DNA of 64,000 bases, taken from NCBI GenBank assembly GCA_019426215.1, contig CM033405.1, forward strand, positions 3,449,001 through 3,513,000. The letters are read 5' to 3'. Positions 22,301 to 32,930 of this stretch are shown in pieces. The notes beneath the pieces are model-generated. The model did no database searches, had not been told where the DNA came from, and saw nothing but the letters and a program-made list of their open reading frames with translations. Source of the stretch: Buddleja alternifolia (Eukaryota; Streptophyta; Magnoliopsida; Lamiales; Scrophulariaceae). Made by a program: the position numbers and the translations under genes. Within the stretch, counting starts at the first letter, position 1. Each line of letters begins with the position of its first letter.

Positions 22301-22846
22301 AGAAAATAAAAGAAAGAATTTCTCTGCGATCTCTATTTGCTCGAAAGAAGAATCAAAGAAGATAACTGAGAGATGTTCGAAGATGAAGGTTTCGAGAAGG
22401 GGAAATGATGTAGAACAAGAAGCCGATGCATTTTTGGAAAAGTTTGAAGGAAGAAAAGTGAAAAATAAGTGAAAAATTGACGGTGAGACTTCAAACGGCC
22501 GTAACTTATGATCTGCTTGAAGTTACGCGGCCCACAATATACCAAATCGAAGCTCTTTTCGAGAGAAATTCAATCAAATGGCTAGGGCCATTTTATGGCT
22601 AACAGATTGATCCCAAATTCCATAGTTTAGGCCTTCTTTCGAAGTCGAATCAGGCGAGGAAGATGACGGTTTTGAGAAGGGGGGAGAATTCAAGAAGTAT
22701 AACCAGATGGACTGTTCTTCGAGAAAGTGAAGGACAAAAAATTAAGAAGTCGATATAGAGGAGAGAGAGAGAAGTCTTCTTTAACCAAAAGACGTATCTT
22801 TTAATACACATGAACTCGAAACGTTCATGTATATTAGGGGGGCATT

Positions 22847-23825
22847 TGTTTACACTATAATATAATTTGGGCTTCCGAAGTACAAAGCCCAAATTGGGAA
22901 AATTCGAAAAGAAGAAAGTTAGTCCCACAAATAAATAGACAAGGCCTATTAAATTCAAAAGATGGTAAGATATGGGTTAATTTAATAAAAATCCAATAAT
23001 CGAATCTGAAGAAATAAAGAGAGTCAAAAGCCAGTAATCTGCATTCAAGGAAGACGCGCCGAGTTGAGAATTTTGAAAGAGACGGTTGGAGGCAGTTGAC
23101 GGCAGTTCCCGAAGAAGAAGAATGTGGGTTCCCTAAGGCCAAGATATATGTGGCCAAAAAAGAAAAAAAAAAGGATAATCATCAGAATCACAATTCTACA
23201 TTTTATATTCTTAGAACTAGCTCTAGCCTTAGGAGTAGTTTATAGCGTAATGTAGGAGTAGATCATAACGTAAATTAGGAGTAGCTGTAGTGTAATTTAG
23301 TATTTACTCATCAAGAATTGATGGGATTTGCCTTCAAGGCTTGTATCTGCATTTGCTTGTAATCTTCATGATTGAAAACTCTCATGGAGGTATAAATTAC
23401 CTTTTTTTTCAAATTTAAGTATTTGATAGGTTAATTTTATCTTGACTTGAGTTGTTCGATCCATTGTTCTTACACTCGAAGTTAATAACAATCACTTGTA
23501 ATCACGATCGAAGACTCTCATGGAGCTTTGTGGAACGCGATCGGGGATCAATATGGAGGTATAATATTTATCGTTTTATCAAATTTAAGTATTTGGTAGA
23601 TAAATTTATATCTGGACTTGTATATTCCTTTCGTCTCTATTTTCATTAATTGCCATCCGGATAACAATTTTAAACAACACGCCAAAGTGTTAAGGTCTGA
23701 ACCACCGTTTAGCGTATCGAACTCGAGTGCGGGGGTTGTTAGATAATTCTAAGTGGAGAATTATCATGGGGCTTGATATAATCGAATTAGCTCTTCCTTA
23801 TTCAATTTGTTTTCATTCGAAAACA
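22847..23825 (+). repeat. 3' LTR of the non-autonomous gypsy element
   Basis: 979 bp, collinear with the 5' LTR with short indels, and preceded by the polypurine tract at 22832-22846. Confidence 0.9.
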
Positions 23826-23947
23826 GGTAAACAAGAAAACCCTAAACTATAAACAAGGAAAAGATAAATCCAAGGAAACATAAAGAAGTCTAAATTAACA
23901 TAAATACTATAAAGATATGGAAAGATATTATATTATTTAACAGGTTT

Positions 23948-25460
23948 CTTAAGCCTCTCCACTGTTGTTCATCTATAAACTTAAATATCCATTATTTGTG
24001 CTCGATTTTTCTTATTGGAAAACGGTAAATATTTATCAATTTAAATCCGAAATAATGAAAAATATTAGTGTAATGTGCGTTCCAACGTTAAGGGAAAAAT
24101 CTAACTTGGATATGGTTTAGTTAAACCAAGTATGATTCATATGGTGATTAAGTTATATTTTTCATGGGGCTGGTCACTCGCTTTGTGAGCTACATTTAAC
24201 TTTGTCTAAAGAAGATTTGGGCTAAAACTTCCAAGCAGTCAATATGTTATGATCAGCTCACGCTCTTTTTAGATATACTAGTCATGTTACAATAATTTTA
24301 TAGCACTCTTTAACTATAAATGGGAAAGAATGCCTTTTGTAATATGTAATATGAATATCAATAAGATTTCCACGAAGAAGTCATTATTCATTGAATTACG
24401 TAAATACTACATTCTTTCTGTATTTAGATTTTTCTTTCAATATTGCTTTGTGAAACTCCTTGATTCATTCCTTTCATCAAGTCCTTATGGTGGATGAGGT
24501 GCCCCCCCCCCCCCCCACCCCCACCCCCACACACAGAGAGACACAAGAAGGGCCATGGTCGTGTTGTTAGTTCTTGGTCAATTACCTTTATCATGGATCG
24601 GTCAATTACCTTTATCATGGATCGGTCAATTAATAATCCGTCAATTACATTAAATGATGGTTCTAGAAAAAAAATACCAACAAAATATATCTTTGGTAAC
24701 AAAATTCACTATATGTATGGTATTCAACTAGGGATCTTTAGTTCTTGAAAGATAATTTAACGAGAAGATGTGAGTTTTCCATTTTTTTTTTATATCATTT
24801 TGTGCACATCTAACAACTCATAATTTCTTTTTCCTTTTTTGTGTTTGATAATCAACAATTCATAATTTCTCACTTGAATAGTAACTCATGAATGATATAG
24901 AATTAAATTGAGAACACAGTTAAAAGAATATTATCAAATCCTTAACATCGTTTACATTTATCTCACATTTGAAAAAATAATTTGTGGGAAGAAGAGTTTG
25001 GTGTTTGCATGCGGATTTTCTATGGTGGACCGGAAGTATTACTGTTTGTGTTTATCTCTTTCACACACTGAGGTGTACTGTGTGTGGACTCCATATATAA
25101 TTGTGTGAAAAAGATAAACACAATGGTACACCTTAGAGTAACACTCTCTGTATACCATAGAATTATTCGTTTGCATGATGATAAAGGGGTCTTAAAATTC
25201 CTTATAACAAACACTAACCAAAGCAATGAATTAGATCACTTCTATTATGATTTATGACCACTGGTCTTGCATCATTAAGCGCACGGTTTCAAAATCAAGA
25301 AGAAAAAGGGTCAACAAGAAAACGAGAGATAAGAGTGGACGGTAGGCCCACCTTTGAAGTCTCCAAATTAGGTCCAAGCATCAAGGTGGTACGGGTAAGC
25401 CGATATCCAGTTGTATCTTCTATTTTATTTATTTTAATGAATGCCACGTGTAAATTTATT
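23948..25460. other. Intergenic region with small repeats
   Basis: No gene is recognised. It contains a C-run with CCCCA repeats (24500-24530), a two-copy 24-bp tandem repeat 'caattacctttatcatggat' (24579 and 24603), and an 18-bp-stem inverted repeat at about 25046-25115 (tgtttatctctttcacac against gtgtgaaaaagataaaca). A stretch at 24850-25010 resembles the upstream flank of the CNL gene. Confidence 0.5.
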
Positions 25461-25462
25461 TT

Positions 25463-26808
25463 TAGGGATTATTATATAATATATTCCTATAAAATACAAA
25501 ATCTATACACATTTTTCTGTGTTAAAAAAATAGTCTAATATAACTCTCTGTTTTTGTTTAGTTTGCACACTCTCCCTTTCCGTTACTGTAGACTAACGGT
25601 GTTAGTTTTTTGTATTGTATGACCGTTATACCCTTAGTATTAATGAATATTATATTTACTCACATTTAATTTCAGCCTTAGATTATTTGTTCTTAACCGT
25701 TGGATCAAAAATAAGAATTAAATTTCTGTAAATAAAAATAAATCCATAAATAGTCAGAAAATTAGGAAAAAAATAAAAAAAAATCTAAAAATTGATAAAA
25801 ATTCTGAAAACCAGAAATTCTGGGAGAAAATTAATAAAGTTGATTAAAAAATCTGATTTTTTTTTTAAAAAAGTAAAAAAAATAATAATTAGAAAATACT
25901 TATAAAAATTTCCAACAATCAAAAAATTCCAAAGAAAATCAGAAAATAGAAAATAAATTCAGAAAAATCATAAAAAAATATATGAAAATTTCAGAAAAAA
26001 ATTCAGAAAACAAAATCAAATTTCAATTGTTGGATTCTCAATAGTATTCAGTTGCCGGATTCTCCATCTAACCCATGATCTATTACACAAATCAGATTTC
26101 AATATCAAAACAAGATTGAGAAAAAAAATTAACAAATTTTCAGGAAATCTGTAGAATTTCAATCCGCGGTGGTGGCGGATCTGAGAGGGTGGTGGCGCAG
26201 GGGTGACTATGGGTATTGGGGTGTTTGGCGGGGCTAGTGGTGGCTGGGGTGTGACTACCAGAGGGGGTTCAGAGTTGCTGGCGAGGAACTGCTGGGGTTT
26301 CGGGCGGAGACGTTGTTGTGACGGCGGGGGTGGATGATTCAGGTGAATGATGAATCTATGGGTGGTGGGGAACAGTGGTTCAGCGGCGGGGACATGGTGG
26401 TGGTTCCCCGACATTGACTGAAAAGAGGAAATGAAAAAAGGAAAAAGGAGAAAAGAAAAGGAAAGGAAAAAATGAAAGGAAAAAGGGCAAAAAAGGGGCT
26501 GGGGCTTGGGTTTGGATCACCCAGATTCAATAATCCTACCCAAATACATCATATTCTACCCAAGTTGAATTATTTGTGTATTTTTATTAAAATTGGATGG
26601 CTAAATAGTCAATTTACAAGTACATTTAATGCAAAAAACTATCTTACTCTCAGGCCCAGCGAGTGTACAACACTCTCCGTTAGTTTCTAACGGGGAGGAG
26701 TTTTCGTTAGAGTTTTTAAAAACACAGGGTCATATTAGGCTATTTTTTTAACACAGAGGGAATGTGTGCAGGTTTCGTGTTTCACAGGGGTATATTATGC
26801 AATTATCC
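25463..26808. mobile_element. DNA transposon with ~100-bp+ terminal inverted repeats, non-autonomous
   Basis: The left end 'agggattattatataatata' (25464) mirrors the right end, which read in reverse gives 'agggataattgcataatata'. The match continues through 'ctgtgttaaaaaaatag(t/c)ctaatat' and beyond, and 'taacgg' blocks recur at 25593 and 26687. The 1.1-kb interior is AT-rich, with a GC-richer minus-strand Pro-rich open frame (26016-26414) resembling captured host sequence. Long TIRs suggest a Mutator-like or foldback element; no clear target duplication was identified. Confidence 0.65.
26016..26414 (-). other. Pro-rich open frame inside the TIR element
   Basis: It starts MSGNHHHVPAAEPLFP and contains PPPPS and 'TPQPPLAPPNTPIP' runs before becoming AT-rich and hydrophobic. 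It has no recognisable domain. It could be a gene fragment captured by the transposon (Pack-MULE style) or chance coding in a GC-richer stretch. Confidence 0.25.
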
Positions 26809-26809
26809 C

Positions 26810-27639
26810 TTCTTTTTTTAAATATACAATGGTTGTGGATTTTATACAATTGATATACATATAAGTAAATGAAATAAACGATTGAAGTTTTGGGTTAAAA
26901 GATCCAGTGTGGTACGATCTGACAGGTTTCTCTCTAATAAGTTTTTTGATTTTTTATTTTAAATACCTTGGTCGAATTTCACTTGTAATGACTAATCAAC
27001 TAAAGGAACTTAACCGCATTAACAAGTTTATTTCATCAAAATTCGTTGAGATATATAGTCGAATTTGGTAACTGCACAATCCTACTTATGCCCCCAGAAA
27101 TAATTTTAGTCACCGTTAATCCATAAAACATTCATATAAAGTGATGAATTTACATTTGTAATGAAATTCCAACTCACAATATTTAAATTAAAATTTTAGA
27201 GAACTCTCTTATCAAACCATTTTTTCTTTTCCTCTTGTGACCGAACTAATCTAACAGTCAACTCAAGTATTAAATTCCTAATTCAGCACACAAATATCTA
27301 ATCCCGCGACCCCACACATTTATGATTTATCCAACTCTAAGTTAAGAAATGAAATAAGGTACAACTTATGACCCATTAGAAGTGATTCTTTTATTGGGGA
27401 AATTTCATGCTATTAAATTGGGTAATACTCAAGTGTATTTGTTGATTATTGAATATGAATATGATGATATCATAAAGTGAAATAAATATCTTATCATATA
27501 TGATTCAACGGTTTAAAGCTCACTTGGATACGCACCCACTTAAATAGCATCTCATTTCCCCCTTATAGCATTCGTTTGAGATCATTGCTAATTCACATAT
27601 GGCCATTAGGGGAAAAGAAGTTTATAGAGACTTATTTAG
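26810..27639. other. Intergenic, nothing recognised
   Basis: AT-rich, with no open frame of note and no clear repeat. Confidence 0.4.
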
Positions 27640-27760
27640 AGATAATAGCATCTATAGTCCTCCGTCTTTTCAGTTTGTATCACTTAAATCCCTCAGGTAA
27701 TATTTGTTTCACTTAAGTCCCTCAGATCATTATTTCCGTGTCGTTTTAGTCCCTCCAAAG
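27640..27760. repeat. MITE-type terminal sequence left of the pararetrovirus
   Basis: 'agataatagcatctatagtcc' to 'cactta(a/a)atccctc' resembles, in reverse, 35105-35166 on the other side of the viral copy. Two internal 'cacttaa(a/g)tccctcag' units occur. Confidence 0.5.
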
Positions 27761-27886
27761 ATTTTGATGAAAAATATTATTTCAAACAAGTCCTCAATCC
27801 TTTACTTGCTTTCAAATATGGTTTCACAAAAGAGAAATAATCCTTAAAATGGGCATTTTAGGCAAAAGAAGGATCCTGCTTGAAAA

Positions 27887-27904
27887 TGGTATCAGAGCTT
27901 AGGT
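27887..27904 (+). promoter_or_regulatory. Viral primer-binding site (tRNA-iMet)
   Basis: TGGTATCAGAGCTTAGGT matches the complement of plant initiator Met tRNA, as in all plant pararetroviruses, where it marks the start of minus-strand DNA synthesis and nucleotide 1 of the genome map. Confidence 0.85.
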
Positions 27905-27975
27905 TTATTGATGAAATATTTAAATTAAGTTACATAAGGCTAAGTCTAACCCTTATGGAGGAGAGTTAAACAAGA

Positions 27976-28662
27976 ATGGAACCGAATAATAGTTCGATTT
28001 ATGAAGACAACGAGAGTATTTCCAGATTCTGGAAAAACAACGAGAGAAAAGAATTGATAAATTAATCCAAAAAACCAAAAGAGTCTGTAAGGAAGTCAGA
28101 CTAATTATTACAAGAGCTCAGAAAAGGACTCCTGCAAAAGAGCTACCGGCATCAATTCGGTACTATGAGAGAAAGTTGGCCATGGATAACCGGTTTCAAG
28201 GCAACGTAGCGAGCGATCTACAACTCGTAGAGATCCAAGGCAAATGGCCCGGGAAAGCAAATAAAGGTAACACTTCATTTTAATTCATTTATGAATTGGA
28301 AGGAAATTGAACCGGATACATCTAAGATTTCTAAAGATCTTAGAGAAATCCAAAAGACAGTTCAAGATTAAGGACATAGGATAAAACATCTACCTATGAA
28401 AATCGAAAACTTGAACCAGAAAGTTGAGGAAATCCTCAATCTTCTTCCAGATCTAAATAGATCTATAACAGATCTAAGAACATTGGTCACAGATTTGAAA
28501 GAAAAACAAGGTATTACCGGAACGTCCAAACTAAGAAAGGACCGAATCGTTGATGCACTTGGACAAGTACCTCTTCTACACCAGAAGGGTAAGGCTAAGG
28601 AAATTCCGAAGCCTAAGACTCAGGAAGAACTACTAGTTGATATCTTTAGAAGTATTAAATAG
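27976..28662 (+). pseudogene. Pararetrovirus 5' ORF with coiled coil
   Basis: The first part (from ATG 27976) reads MEPNNSSIYEDNESIS and is then broken by stops and shifts. The intact stretch 28396-28662 reads KIENLNQKVEEILNLLPDLN then 'SITDLRTLVTDLKEK', a heptad pattern of a coiled coil, and ends in a Lys/Pro-rich tail. Position and style recall virion-associated small proteins of badna-like viruses. The movement protein expected in this general area in many genera is not evident. Function is inferred only from position. Confidence 0.5.
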
Positions 28663-29932
28663 TATGGATATATCAAGAGTAGATCCTTCTGATCTTCAAG
28701 AGCTAGCGGAATCATTTTTCCAACTAGCCGTTGTTGAATTAGCTAATCTTAAAGCCAATGAATCAGTTCTGACGTTACCAGCGCCAAGAGAAAGTACCGC
28801 ATCAAATAATCCTCCACCGGATGAAGTGATGCGTGAAAGTGGTGATTTACATATAAACGCAGCCCCCGCAGTTTTAGGAGGAACGTTTAGAGCAAATCCT
28901 ACTAAAAATCCAATTAGGGTACCAGAAAATACACCCTGGGCAAGGACTATGTCACAACCCTTGCACCCATATGGTACTATCCTAAATTTGGATATTATCG
29001 ATTTCAGAAACATCGAAAAATTAATCGATGAATGGGTAGCCGCTATGAAAATAGCCGCCACTACACTGGAACTCGACAAAGAAAACTTCATTAGATTAAT
29101 GGAGTTGAGTTTAGAAGGATCGGTAAAGGTGGGTTGGGAACGCACCTCGGAAACCTCTAAACAGGAAATTTTAGCTGGAGAATCTAAAAATGCAATTGCC
29201 GATAGATTCGGAAGGTTAATTAAGTTGCATTTCATCGGAGATGGATACTTCGGTGAAAATAATACAGAGAAAACCAGAGAGTATACACAAGCACTCTATG
29301 GTATTGAATGTAGAAATATTTGCGCCATAGATGAATACATCTACTGGTTTCGAAAATATTTCTTTCATGCCGATGTCATTTCAGACATCGCTGCACCAAT
29401 GTTCTTTGCAAAAATTTGCAGTCCTTGGAGGAAAATGTTAATTCATTCCTACAAGATACCAGAAGGGCAAATTGACACAGTCGCTAGACGAATGTCCTTT
29501 TTAAAGGATAAGCTAAAAGACTGGTGTCAACAGGCCGCCGTTCAAAAGAACATGAAAAGGCTAAAAAGGAAAATTAAGAAAACTCCTCTTTGCTGTGATA
29601 ACAATGATTTTCCAACCATTATTGGGGAATCAACGGAGCAAAGGAAGAAGAGAAAACATTTTGTTCGCTCTGATAACATCAGTAAAAGGCGATCTTCTTT
29701 TAGACGAAAGTCTTGGTGGTCTAAGTCAAAAGCCCGATCTTACAAATCTGGCCAGAAATCGGGACCAACAAGGGCGTCTTCTCAAGGATCTCGAAAATCC
29801 GATGGAAGAAACCCCACAGGACGAACTTTCAAACGGGCACACACCTGGACAAATGAAAGTTTTAAAGATTGTAACTGCTGGACATGTGGAGCTCGTGGCC
29901 ACATTTCCCCAGATTGTCCACAAAAGTGGTGA
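28637..29932 (+). CDS. Pararetrovirus capsid (CP) with CCHC zinc knuckle
   Basis: A 431-codon open frame. The capsid core lies around 'LNLDIIDFRNIEKLIDEWVA' and 'YIYWFRKYFFHADVI', a strongly basic Arg/Lys-Ser region follows (ISKRRSSFRRKSWWSKSKAR), and the knuckle is CWTCGARGHISPDC (C-x2-C-x4-H-x4-C) at about 29877-29918. This is the usual arrangement of caulimovirid coat proteins, which bind the pregenomic RNA. The best start is uncertain because in related viruses the capsid lies within a polyprotein. The frame is uninterrupted. Confidence 0.85.
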   Translation: MISLEVLNSMDISRVDPSDLQELAESFFQLAVVELANLKANESVLTLPAPRESTASNNPPPDEVMRESGDLHINAAPAVLGGTFRANPTKNPIRVPENTPWARTMSQPLHPYGTILNLDIIDFRNIEKLIDEWVAAMKIAATTLELDKENFIRLMELSLEGSVKVGWERTSETSKQEILAGESKNAIADRFGRLIKLHFIGDGYFGENNTEKTREYTQALYGIECRNICAIDEYIYWFRKYFFHADVISDIAAPMFFAKICSPWRKMLIHSYKIPEGQIDTVARRMSFLKDKLKDWCQQAAVQKNMKRLKRKIKKTPLCCDNNDFPTIIGESTEQRKKRKHFVRSDNISKRRSSFRRKSWWSKSKARSYKSGQKSGPTRASSQGSRKSDGRNPTGRTFKRAHTWTNESFKDCNCWTCGARGHISPDCPQKW

Positions 29933-30853
29933 GATAAAACAGTTTGAAGCCACTAATGACATCTTGGACGCAGTTTTCTATGGAGAATTGGTACCAATCT
30001 ACCAATTCAAGAATATTCCCTCAGACGAAAGTGTATATGAGGAAGAAATCCATATTTATTCAGATGAAACATCAACTGAATCTGAAGAATAATTTCAGGA
30101 AAAATCAGGATACCTGGAATGCCTATCTGTACAGTTCCACAGATTAGAACTATGATCTCTGACTTCAGAGAAAAGATAGAAAGAAGTAGAGGAATAATCC
30201 AGCATTATGAATCTACTATTCAGCTATTAGGCGAAACACCTATTCGCTTAAGAAAAATAAAAGAACATGAAACCAAGATACAAATCTAGTTACAGAATAT
30301 TCATACTCTCGAAAAATGGATCTAGAGAATGATTATTGAAAATCGTTCTATATTCCAAGAAAGATATAATCCTCATGGAATATTCCAATGAATGAGATAA
30401 GCTCCAAACATCGGACAGCCTAGCGGGTTTCTTTTCCAAAGAATCTATATCAGATAAAACTATGGAAAAGATAATGAAACAAGACTCTAACATTGGAAAA
30501 TACGATGGTTTTAGAGTCAGTGGAGTCAGCCGAATCCTAAATCAAATAGGATTAAATCAAAGACGACATAACATTCAATACAAGATAAGTTCAGGAGAGT
30601 TCACAATCCCTATGGAATTAACTGGTAATGTTATGGATATGCAGCTTATTCCTAAGGAAAAAATTCTAGAGGAATTAAGTAAGCTTAAAGAAGAAGTAGC
30701 AAGGGCTATGAAGTATTTATTACAGGAACCGCTGGACAAAGGCCAGGAATGGTTATTCTGGGATTAAGTTTCCTTGAGGAACATAAACCTTGGGGAAGAA
30801 AAGGAAAAGGTATGGAATTTAGCTTGGATGGACATATTATTCAAGTTGAATAA
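29933..30853 (+). pseudogene. Pararetrovirus region between capsid and protease, broken
   Basis: It continues after the knuckle in a shifted frame with the acidic 'DESVYEEEIHIYSDETSTES' (ending 30092). Interrupted coding follows: 'CTVPQIRTMISDFREK' near 30135, and the open frame 30462-30767 with 'ISSGEFTIPMELTG'. Frameshifts and stops separate the parts. It likely encoded a linker of the original polyprotein. Confidence 0.5.
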
Positions 30854-31645
30854 ATGACTAGCCATTTTTCTATATACATATCTATTGGTATGTTATATGA
30901 ACAATATAAGTCAGAATATTTTGCAGCTTATATTGATTCGGGTTCTGGGATTTGTACATCAAAACCCGGGGTCTTCCCTAGCAATACTATGGAAGCTCTA
31001 CCTATTATTGCCGGAAGAGATTTCTCTCAGAAGATCCTTATTCTCAATAAAGGAATCCGAGAGGCGCATATCATGATTGGAGGAGCATTTGGCACACCTT
31101 GGTACAAGGTAAAAATGCCACCTATATACTTTCATGATACTGGAGCATATATTTTGCTGGGTAATAATTTTATCCAAAGCTTTGCAAAATATGTGCAAAA
31201 TAACAATAAAAATTTGTTATGTTTTACTACCAATTGTGGTAAGGAAATACAGGTTCTGCGGCGAGCCAAAGCTTTTAATAGACTGATGCCTATTAATTTT
31301 CGCAGCAAACGTGGTGCTTTTAATCCTGATTCCAAATTAACCCATCCTAAAATGAAGGATAAACGGAGATTTGGAAAAGCTCTTTTGTCTTTTAGATTAC
31401 ATGGTCTAATTGAAAGTCAGGACAAAGACTGTTATGAAAATTCAAAAGAAGAGATACAACTTCTTAAGAATGAATTACAGAACAAGTCCATAGATAACAT
31501 TGACGAAGAAAGTTTACTTTCTCTTGAGAATGTTAAGCGACTAATTCAAAGGAACTTTAACGAGAATCCTTTGGCTTGGTGGGATAAAAACAAGATCGAA
31601 GCTACTCTGAAAGTAAAGGAACAATGCAAGTACGAGTATGTTTGA
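30854..31645 (+). pseudogene. Pararetrovirus aspartic protease region
   Basis: The catalytic motif lies in 'YFAAYIDSGSGICTSKPG' near 30918-30971, followed by 'FPSNTMEALPIIAGRDFS', 'HIMIGGAFGTPWYKVKMPP' and 'ILLGNNFIQSFA', the expected flap and second hydrophobic-glycine elements. It releases mature proteins from the polyprotein. The frame ends at a stop (31643-31645) before the reverse transcriptase starts, whereas the functional protein would be continuous. Confidence 0.8.
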
Positions 31646-32930
31646 TACAAGCCAATCTAAATGAATATGATGGATAAGAAGGATATGCAAACAATCATAA
31701 AAGAGTATATCGATCTTAACCTCATATAACCTGGAGTCTCTGCTTATAGTAGCCCCGATTTTCTGGTAAGAAACCATGGTGAGGTAAAAAGAGGAAAGAC
31801 AAGATTAGTAATCAACTATCAAGGCATCAATAAGATACTGGAATTTGATGGTTACTATATCCCAAGTAGAGAACACTTAATCGAATGCATTAAAGATGCC
31901 AAAGTGTTTTCAAAGTTTGATTGTAAATCTAGTTTCTATCAGATTAAGATGGAGAAGGAGTCTAGAAAATATACGGCATCTTCTACTCCACAAGGTCAAT
32001 ATATCTGGAACGTACTTCCTATGGGATTAGCAAACGCACCCCAGATGATCTATCAAAGAAAGATGGATAATCTATTTAAAGATTATTTCGAGTTTATGTT
32101 TGTCTATATTGATGACGTATTAATTGCATCTAGAAATATGAAAGATCATATTAAACATCTTGAAATATTTTCTAATGAATGTTTTAAGGAAGGATTAGTG
32201 CTTTCAGAAAAGAAGGCAATAATCGGAGTTAATAAGATTGAGTTTCTGGGCATTCTTATTGACGAAACAAGTATTGAATTACAGGAACATACTGTGAAAA
32301 AAATACGCAATTTTCCTGATATTCTAAAAGATAAAAAACAGCTTCAAAGTTTTCTGGGAGTTGTTAATTTTGCAGGAATCTTTATCAAAGATCTAGCAAG
32401 ATATAGAAAAGATTTCCGACCTCTTTTAAAGGAAACGGAAAGCACGAAATGGAAGTGGGAAGAAATTCACACTCAAAGGATTCGTGAGTTGAAACAAGTT
32501 TGCAATAACTTGCCTAAACTCGCAATACCACAAGACAAAGATGATTTGGTAGTCTACACAGATGCCAATGATTATAGATGGGCAGCAGTGCTCATGAAAC
32601 GAACAACTACAGGGGAAGAACCTTGTAGATATGCGGGAGGATTGTTCAGTGAACAACAGGCCAGTCTTTGGCATATAAACGAGAAAGAGTTCTTTGCTGT
32701 TTGGAAGGCCTTTAAAAAATGACCATTATTTCTACTTGCTAAAGAATTTACTTTGAAAGTTGATAATACGAATGTCAAGGCTTTTCTGAAAAATAAACTT
32801 GAGTCAAAAATAGAAAAGGCACGTATTCTCAGATGGCAAGCTGAATGTCAATATTATTGTTTTGACATCATTATTGTGAAATCTCATGAGAATGTTCTTG
32901 CAGATTTCCTAACAAGAGATGGAAGCATCT
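31646..32930 (+). pseudogene. Pararetrovirus reverse transcriptase and RNase H
   Basis: The start of RT (about 31690-31900) is in disrupted frames ('RLVINYQGINKI', 'YIPSREHLIECI'). The open part 31904-32722 has 'FSKFDCKSSFYQIKM', 'YIWNVLPMGLANAPQ', the catalytic YIDD in 'FVYIDDVLIAS', 'EFLGILID' and 'LQSFLGVVNFA'. RNase H then gives 'LVVYTDANDYRWAAVLM' (catalytic D) and 'INEKEFFAVWKAF' (catalytic E). An in-frame stop at 32720-32722 interrupts it before 'FTLKVDNTNVKAF' and the end 'NVLADFLT'. Catalytic residues are intact but the gene is broken. Confidence 0.9.

Larger units (their letters stand above)
18968..23825 (+). mobile_element. Non-autonomous Ty3/gypsy element, 4.86 kb, complete ends
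   Basis: Two LTRs (18968-19968 and 22847-23825), both starting TGTTTACACTATA and ending AAACA, are flanked by perfect GGTAA duplications (18963-18967 and 23826-23830). The element sits inside the right LTR of the TRIM. The primer-binding region 'ttggcgaccacagtggga' follows the 5' LTR and the polypurine tract 'attaggggggcatt' precedes the 3' LTR. The interior has a gag remnant on plus and antisense ORF remnants on minus, but no protease, reverse transcriptase, RNase H or integrase. LTR divergence is low by eye, so insertion is fairly recent. It must depend on proteins from elsewhere. Confidence 0.9.
18203..23942 (-). mobile_element. TRIM retrotransposon, split by a nested LTR element
   Basis: LTR copies lie at 18203-18388 and at 18892-18967 joined to 23831-23942 (about 187 bp each). 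They start TGTTAGATTAG and end TCTAACA or TTTAACA. Perfect 5-bp target duplications GGTTT flank the whole (18198-18202 and 23943-23947). The 503-bp interior carries, in minus orientation, a polypurine tract (acttcgggggag next to 18388) and an initiator-Met-type primer-binding site TGGTATTAGAGTC ending at 18891. There is no coding capacity for retroelement proteins. All these features match terminal-repeat retrotransposons in miniature. A ~128-bp unit ('agcggcggcaactaacaaaa') is duplicated inside. Confidence 0.9.

Noticed and set aside
24490..24748. Pro/Gly-rich open frames on both strands
   Set aside because: They arise from the C-run and CCCCA repeats; no gene features.
28696..29235. A 179-codon minus-strand open frame opposite the viral capsid
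   Set aside because: Shadow of the capsid frame, which carries the CCHC knuckle and continues uninterrupted.
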